Shown here: piece after piece, positions 51,301 to 63,300 of the stretch
Layout of the letters: each line of letters begins with the position of its first letter
Numbering within the stretch: the first letter of the stretch is position 1
DNA from: Pomacea canaliculata
Lineage: Eukaryota > Mollusca > Gastropoda > Architaenioglossa > Ampullariidae
NCBI RefSeq assembly: GCF_003073045.1
Contig: NC_037593.1
Location: 239,525-303,524, forward strand
Reading direction: 5' to 3'
DNA length: 64,000 bases
Notes under the pieces: model-generated
Database searches by the model: none
What the model was told of the DNA's origin: nothing
What the model saw: the letters and a program-made list of their open reading frames with translations, nothing else
Translations under genes and position numbers: made by a program

Positions 51301-54300
51301 CTGGGGAAAAAAACTTGTGACAAAGATACCCAATCATGCCGCCATAAAGCAGTTAGTGGTTACTTTTACACATTAAGGTCATAGTGATTACTTTTAAAAT
51401 TCTAAGACTCAGAAAAGTCACAACATTGTTCATGCTAACATGGTGAGTATGAAACCTGCAATGCAACAAAGAAAATAGTAACATCTTTAAATAACTGTTA
51501 GAAATGGATAATTACACAAAGCAGTATGTCCACTGGATTATTCAACTTTATATGCAATCATGAATTTGTGCCTCTAATGCATGAAGGTTATGCAAATGAA
51601 GCCCTCGTTGATTAAGAAATCTTCTAATGATTCCCAAAGACCCTAAGACATCAGCAACTGATTCCCCACCAGATGATGGCATTGCAAATTCTGTTGAACC
51701 TCCATAACCACCACTACCAGCACCAGGATCTAAGCCATTATGGCAGGCAACAAATGAAGGTGCAGCTCTACCAGAAAAGGAGTCATTGTGAGCAGCAGCA
51801 TCATCCCTGATAAGTTTAGCTTCAAAGCTCAGCCTTTCTGTCTCTGTACTAATGTGGCACTCCACACTGACAAGACTGGAATCACCATAACATTCAACAT
51901 CTGCATCTATATTGACAAAATCCTCAAACAGTTCTCTAGTAATAACAGTTTCTGGCAGGTCAGGCAGCTCTTCAACTTCTGGTTCTGGCAGTCCATGAAT
52001 GTGCGGGGCACAAGTTCCTGACTTACTGAAGCAGGGCACAATGTCATGTGGTCCCAAGTTTCTCCATGCACGTTGAAGCATTGCCACTGCTTCATGTATA
52101 TCAATGGTCCACGAAGTCCCATTACTGTTTTTATCATCTGAAGAGGAAGATGCACTGAAAAATGTTGGCTGATTAGAAAAGAGCTTTAGCAGCAGCTGGT
52201 GGCGATAATGTGTCCTGATGGCATGGCTCAGCCCATGAAAGAAAGGAGTAGCATAAGGACGCATAAAGAGCAAGCGAACATGTTCCAGAGTTTTCCCAAC
52301 CTCAGCTTCATGTGGCGGTGTGTTATTAACTAGTAGCAAAATGTAACGCCTCTGTTGGCGCATTGCCTGGTCCAAGGCTATCAGCCATGTTCTAAAAATG
52401 TCCACTGTCATTAATGCTCCAGGAGATGATGCTGTATGACATCCTGGAAAAGTAAAACCCATGTTTGATGCCCTGAAGTTGGAATCAAGAATCACAAGCA
52501 TGTCACGCTTGTCAGAGCCAGTTACATTACAAGCCAGAAAAAGTGTGATGCACTCTTTCTTTCCACTTAGCTTTGCACATATGTCCTGCCCTATGGCACA
52601 GTCACCAATCTGCTGCTCTTCAGCAGAGGTATCAACTGTACTGTGGTTGAGGTTTGGCACGGCAGAGTAGAAAAGTGGAAGCTCGTCTGCTGCATAAACA
52701 TCGCACAAGGCATAGTTCTTGAGGACGTCCAGCAATTGATTGGAGATACGACTTTCTTTATTGGCTGAGGCTTTAGGCCGTCCCCTCCCACGCCTGCTTC
52801 CACCACCACCACCAAGATGTCTTGACCAGTTGAGACTGATTCCCATCTGGCTAGCATCCATGTTTCTGCCCTTCCAACGATTAAACCAGGATGGTGATGG
52901 GGAGAAGCTGGGCTTCTGCGGCTGTTGGACAGGGTCGCCAGTCCTGACCTCAAGAGTCTGATCTGAAGCGGTGGTGTCTTGCCTCGGTTCGTTCACCCAC
53001 TCTCGAGGCGTATCAGCCACTTCGTCCTTTGCTGTGCGACGCCGCTTTTGCTCCGAGTTTCCACTTGTTTCCCACTCACTCAGAATCTCTTCCCTCTTGC
53101 TCGCAATACGCGAAACTTGCGACTGCGAGCAGTCGAACAGTCGAGCGACTTCAGTTTGCGAAGTACAAGACTCCAACAAACGAATTACCTCCACTTTATC
53201 TGCAAGTGTCAGTTCGTGTCGTCTGCGGCGCCGATGGCTCATACTTTAGATTTGATGACTGGAGATTGCCCTCCAAGTCGCACATGTGTTTCGAATTCCA
53301 CGTGTAGGTCGCGTTACACACTTGCACCAATTCTACGTTTCAAAGCACTGAACAATGAATGTAATGAACTCCACTGGGCAGAGTCCGTGATTATCTTTCA
53401 CTTACTGGTTTGCAATACTCTTACAGATATTACTCACAATTGATAACAAGCGATGTGATGCGATGTGAATGGAAATATCATGCACTGAAAGTGGCGATTC
53501 CACATGTGCTTGGCGACAAACTCACGACAATTGTGAAGGCGAGAAAACTGCAGCTCGGCACTTGGTCGCTTGACCACTTGGTCACAAACAAACAAAAGGG
53601 CAGCCGGCAGCTACCTCCAGAATATCGTGCGATTTTGTGGAAATATCGTGCTGTTTGTTCAGTTATTGTCGCAAACGCAGCAAAGGTAAGGAGAATAGCT
53701 GCAAATCTTGGCTGGAGAGTGCAGTAGTTGCAAGATGGCGAACGGCTACAGTAGTTTTGTGTAAGTAGACTTGTCTACTCTCACAGTCGGCACCAAATAT
53801 GCAAATAAGCAGGTCATGTCAATGGCCTTGACATCCTGACCTGTTAAAAAAACAAATGCAACTGATTCGAACAAATCTTACTTATCCTTTCTTACAGCAA
53901 CTCTGCAAGTATTGTCTCCCATTCATGATATTTAAATCTAATTAACTCGTTTTGTTTGCTAAAGTAAAGTAGCTGTGTAAAGAGCCTGTAAGGCAACTCG
54001 CACGATACACTCAGTCGTCATTCCACCCGAGAATACCAAGAACGACCACTGCTGTCTGACAACTTGAAGTCAGGCCGCGGTTACGGCGCATGGCGCCACG
54101 CCCCCCTTTACGCGAATAACCGTCGTGCGCCGCGCCTTTGTTTGGACCATCGAGTACTGGCAATTCGCACACAATCACACGAGCACGCTTTCATATACTT
54201 TTTGGAAATAGAGCTTGAAAACATTTTTCAAACGTGAAACTTCTTAAATTTAGAAAAAAGAAACATTTCAAATATATTTTAGAATCGGTTTTGCAAGTAA

Positions 54301-57300
54301 CTCGGTCGATCTAATTGGACAGATGTTTTTCACACAAAGAGGTTATGGTTGTTAACATATCTTTTTATATATTGGCTATAATCCCAAGGGGAATTTTAAG
54401 CCATAACATCATATAAGAATCATGCAATAACAATCTCATACGTGCAACAGATTGTGACACTATGTCAAAATATATAGATGAATATACAATACTAAAACTT
54501 ATATGAAGAAATTACTTATACAGTGATAACTAAATTCAAATGAATTTGCTTATATTAATAAATATAACTTTGGATTTAATATTCATCAGCTGGTGAAATT
54601 TAAATTCATTTGGATGATGCTCAAAATATACAGGAAGCTGGGCTTTCCATGAAACAGTTAACAGAAGCAAGCACAGAGAAACAAAATGAAATTCATGACT
54701 TACTTCATCTAGGCTACACAACGGACATGTTCTTAAATATCTAGGTATATCACTATATCTTAATTGCTAAATAGGGAATTTATGGCAGCTTAACCTAAAT
54801 TTTATTAAATTTGATCTAAAAGAAGGGGACAAATTTATTAAGTAATTCTTTAAACTAAAATATTCTTTAAATATACTGTATTATATAAACTGTATACTGT
54901 AAACAAACTGATTTTATTTGTATGTCTTGTTTCCATTTTTGAATAAATCTATTCCTTAAGCATTGCATTACAATATTTTTAAAATGACAGAAAGAAAACC
55001 TAAAGCCAAATTTCCAGATAAAGGAAAGACCTAAAGAATCTAACAAATGTACATAGCTAAACCAGGATAGTTTACATGCTGAGCTATCAAATAGAAAGTT
55101 GCACAAGTGAAACAGAAGAACAGGTAATTTTTTAGCATTTAACATCATTTTCAGAAATCCCAGTTGCAGCCTATAACAAATATCAAGAGATTCAAAAGCC
55201 CAGATTTCACTTCCATACAACAAAATAGATTTTATTCAACTATCAAAGAAGTTAATTTGAGTGTCTTGGGGCAAGTCAAATTTTCTACATTTCTTAATCA
55301 GAAAGCATAGCTTTGTTTCCAAGTACCCACTGCAATTTTATAGTCTTAATAAATTTATTATTATAATTAAAAACTGTTCCCAGGTACTTATACTCCCATA
55401 CCACTTTGATCGTTTTGTTTTCCACTGAAAGAAAAATGTAGAACTTTTATAACCTTTCCATGTGAGAACATCATAGTTTGTGTTTTTTCAGTATTTTATT
55501 GAGGACCATATTTTTTTGTTGTTGCCATAAACCTTTAAAGCATCTAGTGAATTCTGTGTATCAATGGCAGTTTCAGCAAGTATAATAGTATCATCAGCAT
55601 ACAAAAGCAGAAATAAGTACAAATAATGACAACATTGCAAAAATTATATTCATTTGCTATATCAATCCATGAAGATACTGAGAAAAAAATTCTTTTCAGT
55701 CATTTAAAAACAGCGAAAAACAAAAGTACAGACGACAAGTTTTCACCCTCCCACACTCCAGCATTACATGTGAAGGAGGAAGATAATCTATGCTGTGTTT
55801 TAACACAGGACTTTGCTTCATAGTAAATATTTTTTATTGCATGTAACACTTTACCACCAGACTACTAGTAAATAGCTTGCCAATGCAGCTCAAGATGTTA
55901 TATCTCTGTATATAGTTATCAAGATTCAAAGCATACAGCAGACAAATCATTCCAACTGACCAGGCTAGGCTTCTGGGATTTTACCACACTGTAAAACAAG
56001 GTTGATCAATGAGGTTAACATACTTATTAATTTTGGTGAAGAGGCTTTAAAAAATTCATTTAGAACTATATCAGCTAAAAGGTTTTATTATTTGTTAGCC
56101 TACCAATATATCCTTGTTCAATACATCATTAATAATTGCATCCCCATTTACATCCAAGGAGATGTATCAGTTAGGATATCTTCATCAGAAATGTTTCCAA
56201 CCTTCTCAAAGTGGTGCACAAATTCTTCATGAGATATGTTATCTACTGTCTTATTTGATGGCAGTTGGAAAAATTCTCTTGACAGGATATGCCTGTCATT
56301 ATGAAGGATTGTCCCCCTGTTGGATCACCACCTTGCCGCGGTCGGGGGGCTTGCGTGTCTCGATGACCCTAAGAGCTATGCCGACAGGAGCATCAGCTCC
56401 TAGCAGGGTCACCCAAGTCGGACAGGTCGAAGGGTAGAGACCAGACAAAGAGTGGTCCATGAGTGCTGAAGTCGGAGGTGGTGGGCCGCAAGGCGCACCC
56501 TGAAATAACCACACCACCACGCAAAACTGCCTATGCCACTTGAAGACAGTATTGATAGAAATGGTGCTCGCCCTGTGAAGATCCGCCAGGCAGGTGCAGT
56601 GCCGGGCTCCGTGCCTCAAAGGAGCCCACCCTCAGCTACTGGAGGTCCCTTCGGACTGTAGGAATCTCCGTACCCTGAGGAAAGAGACGTGGCCACAGTC
56701 GGAGACCCTGCACAACAAGCTGTACGGGCCATTGGAGTCTCTACAGAAGACCACCAATTTCATATCAAGAGCTGGTCTCCAAGTGTGAAAGAGGCGAACG
56801 ACAAAAAAAAAAAATGAAGGATTGTAGACACTTTCAGAAGTGTCTGCTTGTTATATATAGTCTGAAGAGCAGTCTGGGCTGTCACAATGACTTTGGAGCA
56901 TCAAGACAAATCGAGTCGAGATTGTGAGTTACATATGCAATGCACTGTAACGTGTTGGAAACAGTTGCCCTGGGATGAATGTACACAAGGGTGAAAAACA
57001 GCTAGGGGAATTCTCTCAGAAGGTAAAATGGGCAAAGCGTAACTGTGAGTAGTTCAAGGTTGTGAGTACACACCCTTTCACAAAGAATTACTGTATTATG
57101 GTATTTGTTGTTGACATAGAAACAGGCTCCTCTGGCATGCTCCTTACTGGTAATTGTGGCAGAGCTGTCTAAAAGGACCACAGAAGATCAGATCTAGATC
57201 AGTCACTGTCATGGAGTCATGTTTTAGTGTCAAAACCAAAGATAAATTCAACTTGTTAAATCTACTAAAGAAAGGAAATGTCATTAACTTACCTCTCTTC

Positions 57301-60300
57301 ATATTTCAGAAAACAGAACAATCAAAAATCTTTAGTTGGAGAGTTGTGACAACTTGGCACAGTGCACTATGCACCACCAGGCATCATCATGATACCAAAG
57401 AGGATTAATTTTGCCAATACTTGTTGAAGGTGGGCGTGGCTGTGGATACATCCAGGTCAGTGCAACTCCCCTTTCCCATCTACGTGGTCCCTCTTGGTAT
57501 TCTCTTTGATTCAACTATTTACTGATTCAACCAACGATCAGTCAAACAACCCTTAGTCCATTCAACCAGCGACCCTTAGTCAATTTAACCACTGACCAGT
57601 CCATTTAATCAACAATCCTTAGTCCCTTCAACCATGACCCTTAGTCCATTCTTCCACAACCCTAAGGATAAGCTAGAGGAAAAAAAAATCCTTAGTTTAC
57701 TTACACAACAGCAGAACAATCAGCAAGATCGACTTATGCCGATCAAGATCAAGTACAAGGAGAGTACATCAAGCTTCAACTCACTTTGTGGTTGAATTAT
57801 CGCATACATGATGAATTGGTCGAATGGACTGTAAGTAGTGGTCCAACTGACTGTCCCTGACAATTCAACTACAGTTCGTCGAAAGGACTTCAACTCTTTT
57901 ACAAGACAAGATAATCGAGCAAAATCAAAAAAAAAAAAAAGGTGAGGGTCCTTATCTCCACGCATACATAAACATACATTCTTCTTACAGGATGACTGCA
58001 AAACCTTTCCATTACCATCGATGGGAGGCCCATAAATGTAGCCTTTGCTTTTTAGATATTTACACGATGGCATGCAACAAAAGCGATTTAAAAGACCTCA
58101 CAAAACAGACTGATGAACATCTTCAACGCCCTATAAGCAAATTGCAGCGAGTCCAATTTGCTGCCTATAGATGTTAGGATAAGATTTCTGACAATCTTCT
58201 CCAAGGGTTTCATGACAAGGGAGGTTAGTGCTATTGGCTGAAAATCGTTAGGTTCATTGGCATTACCTTTCTTGGGAAGTGGAAAGTTTCCAGACGGCTA
58301 GAATGGGACCTGATTTAAGAGAGCTGAAAGAGATGTTGAAACACTTCACCCAACAAGACACCACAGCAATGCAAATTATTTTTTCATCAGAACCAAGTGA
58401 TTATCAAAAGTTCCCTCACCTTACCAAAAAATCATGCCTCTCAAAACTGCACAGCAGACATTTGTATCAAGATTGCAACAGCGGTAGCATCAATGTTCAG
58501 GCTAGACAAGATCTGGTGCAGCAACAGCATCAGGTATACCTGGTTGTACCTTCCCTCATAGTCACCATTCAGAGAAGTGGACTCTGCTTGATACCATTCT
58601 GCCGTATAGTCAGGGTTGTGAGATGTAGACTCTGTATACTGATACATTATGCTCTATGCTTGTGAGATGTGGACTCTGCTTGCTGATACCAAAAGCAAAT
58701 TCAGGCATTCAAGACCAAATGCCTAAAAAAATGCTTTGAATCTCTAACATGGACTACAAGATAATATTTTTGTGTGAAGTGCAGTAGTCACCCTCATGGA
58801 ATACTAGAAACCCCTTCTTACAACAGTGAACAAATGCAAGTTTGTGAGCTTCAGCCATGCTGTCCAGCACAAAACTCCTTCAGGGAACTGTGGTCAATGC
58901 TGAGGTAGACTTGACGGTGAATATGAAGAAGTAGACCTGTTGTTGCACACAGGACCTGCTGACCACCACTTAAAATTGACCTAAGTAGTCAGTCTTGTCA
59001 CATGCTGTGTGCAGCCAGGTCCCCGACTAACAACTGGTACCAGCAGGCCAACTTAATCGGTGATCAGCTAGTACCAGTCAAGAGATTAATGATGACTTTG
59101 TTCACATGACTTAATTGATCAGCCAGTACCAGTTGTCAAGGGATTAATGACGACTTTCTTCACATGGCTTGAACCAGTGTCCATTATCATTTGATGAAAC
59201 AGCGACTGATCAATATTAGCCACTAAAGATTGCATAGTACTTGAGAAAGCATGGCCTGGTTTCACTAGAGATTCTGTCTCCTCTGGTCACATCTACTCAC
59301 AAAGCCCACTTCTAATAGTGGTGGAGTTGCTATAGGTAGTCAACCACCCTATCCCTAACCCCTTGTACACACACCCATTCAGTGTAAAAACACAAATAGT
59401 GTGACTCTAATCATTCAGTGTATGCACACAGTGTGTGTGACTCAAATCATTCACTGTATGCACACAGTGTGTGTGACTCAAATCATTCAGTGTAAGAACA
59501 GTGTGAGTCACCCAAATCAGAGTAAGAACACAAATAGTGTGTGTGTGTCTTTAACATCATCTCAACAGCACTCTGTCATTGAAGAAGTTAATCAGTGTTG
59601 ACTAAAAAATAATTTCTGAGAAAAGAATTTTTTTTTAAAGACTTTTTTTAAAGATTAATGAATGAGAGTGACATTTGTGAGGGTGGCATGCATTGCTGTG
59701 AGTGAGAAAGAGCAAAAATAAAGCAAATTAAAAAATACCTTTTTTTGTCGGGGTCTTTCATTACATTTTGCTGTTTATTTGTTAATGCTCCACAAAGTTT
59801 TTTGCCATGTCTATCATGTTTAATTTTAGAAGCATTCAGAAAACTATTGCTGTAAAACTATGTAATATGATAACATTAATCTACAAAGTTCTTGTAAATC
59901 AATAAATTCTTGATTAAGGATGAAAAGCCATATCAGTTTTAAAGTACCTTCAAAGCTTTCACATTTTATGCTTAAATCTAAATGACTTTGCAAGGTATCA
60001 ATGAGGTGAAATACTATTTTTAAAAAGTTGTACATACAGGTGTTCTGGTTCCGTCAGGACCTGCCACGTAACTCGAACCTAAACAAAAAGAAGAAAACAC
60101 AGTTAAATGTCTGAAAAAAATATGACCATCTATTTAGCAAAAAACAGTGTGAATTGTTCAGTGCACAAGAAACAAAATAGGCTCCATAAATGACCTATCA
60201 TCAGTGGCGGACTGGCCAGTCGGGCATTTGGGCAATGCCCGGTGGGCCTATTTTGTTCTATAGAATAATATTATAGGCCTAATTTAGTGAGAAGGGCCGC

Positions 60301-63300
60301 TCTGTAAATAATGCCCGGGCCACTTTAAAGCTCCAGTCTGCCCCTGCCCATCATATCTACACTTCTGGAATAATGAAAAGAAGAACAAACAAAATCCTAA
60401 GTGGTAGAAATCAGATTTTTGACTCACCATAGAAATGCCCAAAACTTCTATGGGCTGAAAGAAACCATAAACAACATAGTATTATTTCCTTTCAACCATC
60501 TTCTCACCCATCCATCCATCTTTATCAGCCATGAGAAAAGATCTTAGGCTTTTGGTAGTGAGGGAGGCAATATGTTGGGGGTTCCTTGGTGGGGATGGGA
60601 GGGGAGTGGTGGATATGGAGGATTGAACAGGATAATCATATACATAAACACATTTCAATGTGTTGAAATGTATCAAGTTTTATTATTGCATTATTCTGAT
60701 TTTATTTTGGCTAGCCAAGCCATCATGGGAGTAGAGTTAGATATGTGTGTGTATAGAGACACAAAATGTTTGTGACTGTTGATGTTAATTTTATCTATGT
60801 ATGCATTGCATATCTTGTTCTTAGTGTCTCTGTGAAAAAAACATTTTTACCTGGCTTTCCATCTCCAGAAGTAAACTCATTTTGAAAGTACTCCTGAAAT
60901 AAAGACAAAGAAAATTAGGCTTTACTGCACCATACTCAGCTGTGCCAACTACTCTTGTCTAATGCAGAAAATAATAATAATAAAAAATGCAAAATTTGTA
61001 AAGCGCAGACTCACCCTCCTAAGGATTATGCTCTTAGCACTTAAGAACAAGAGCGAAACATGGACAGCATACGAGGGACAGGAAAACAAACAAATAACAT
61101 ACAGTGGAACCTCGGTTAGCGAACGCCTCGGATAGCGAATTTTTCGGTTAACGAACAAAAATTTCGTTAAAAGTTTGTCTCGGATAGCGAACAAAATTTC
61201 GGATAACGAACAAAAATTTCGTTAAAAATTTGTCTCCGATAGCGAAAAAAATTTCGGATAACGAACAGCCACGTGAACCACACGTGACCGACCAGCATGT
61301 AATCATTCGCGCTCGAGACAGTTACGATCAGTCGTTCCTTACCTGTGCGCATCCTTCTTATTTAGTGATTGTTGTGCTTTATTTTAATAAGATAATCCTC
61401 AATCATGGCTCCAAAGAAGATTAAGAGCAATTAATAGTAGTGAGGTAATGACAAGGACGCGGCCAACAAATGAATTGAAAAAGGAAATGATTTCAAAGTA
61501 TGAAGGTGGCATGCGTCGGTCGGATATGTGATGTCGTATTACCGAAGAGTTTTACAAAAAAAGGCAGAAAAAGCAGACACTGGACAAGTTTTTTCCTTTA
61601 ACCTCAAAGCTACAGAAAAGGGAAGTCTCCCCGATTTTATAATGTCACGTGTGCTCATGGAGAGGGGATTCAAAGCAGTAATTCCACCCCTTCCTCCCCA
61701 CACCTGTTTCCAACCACGCCGTCAAAACGGCAAGTTTTCTGATGTTTTAATGCTTTCGTTAATGTTTTTATGTTTATTTAACTCCATTTATATTGCATTA
61801 TAACTGTTCTCATTAAAACAAGTTCCTATACAGCCTGTAACTTTCAACTATTAGCGAGTCAATAGGGGCTGGGAACCAATTAAATCTATTTCCTTTATTT
61901 CTTATGGAAAAAATTGTTTCGGATAACGAACATTTCGGTTAACGAACAGCTTTCCAGAACGGATTAAGTTCGTTAACCGAGGTTCCACTGTAGTTTAGTT
62001 TATTCCTTGTTGCTCTCTTGAGGAGCATAGGTCCACAGCAACACCTCACCAGCAGACCCAGTTTTGGACAGCCCCCTTCAGTTGGGCCCAGGTGGTTCCG
62101 ATGTCCTTTGCCTCGCTTTCTACTGTTCTTTTCCAAGTTTGCTTTGGTCTCCCAACTCTCTTCTTCCCCTGAGGGTTTCAGTCAAGTGTCTGCCTGGCAA
62201 TGGTGTCACCTGGTTTGTGCAGGGTGTGTCCTATCCAGCCCCATTTGCACTTTTTCATGTCTTGGCATTCTGGTTGGTTCTTGTCCACAGGTTGCTACTG
62301 AAGATATTTTTCAGGCCATCGTATTCCCAGACTATGGCATAGGCATCGGTTGGTAAAGGTCTGGAGCTTGTTGTTGATTGTGCTTATCACTCTCCAGGTT
62401 TCAGAACCATACAGCAGGACAGCCTTCACATTGGTGTTGAAGATGCGGGTCTTATTGCTGAAGGATAAAGCTCAGGAGTTCCAGATGGGGCGTAGGCTGG
62501 TGAAAGCATGCCTGGTCTTGTTGATGCGGCTTTTGATGTCATCCTTAAAATTGTTGACAATGCTCCCCAGATATGTGAAACAGTCTGTCTCAAGGATGTT
62601 CTCTCCTTGAAGTTGGATTGGGAGTTCCTGTAAGTTGTTGAATCTCTTCTGAAGACTGAAGCCTTTTACCTTTTCAAGATTAATATGCAAAACTCAATTC
62701 TACACCATAGAATGTTAGGTAAGTTATTTGTCTTACACACTTGCAGCTGGACCGATGCGCTTTCTCACTTGAGCTTACACTGCGGCCCTATAGTGTCAAT
62801 CAGTCCATTCCTCTTTTGTGTTCCAGGGAAGAGGACAGAAGTGCCCAAGGAGAATTTTCTGCTAAAATTCTACCCCTCGTTCATCGGGTGTGTTGTCTAA
62901 TCTACTTCGCATTGTGTCCTCTTTTCCCACCCACGACACACCTGCACTCAGCCAACCATGGCATCCACAAAAGACCCTGTTTTTTTTCCTAACAGAAGTG
63001 TTTTTCCAGTGCTCCTGGACAATTATTCGACTCCATGGATCTATATGTGTGCTCTGCTGTGTGACAACTACAGACAACACTAATCTCTTTCACTCTAGTG
63101 ATACCTGTTCACCTTACTCACATGACGAGGACACACAAGATGATAGGATTCACACAGACTGACATGCTGACACTAGTAAATAACTTCAAAGACGGATTTA
63201 TTGACATTATTTACACATAAAACTATTATTTCGATTCTAACCCACCTACTTAGCCTACTAAAACCTAGCACCTAACTCCCTGTGGTGGGGAAAGAGGGGG

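Noticed and set aside
52461..53443. Several + strand ORFs of 69-154 codons over the CENP-B-like gene
   Set aside because: Antisense shadows of the minus-strand coding exon and its GC-rich promoter.
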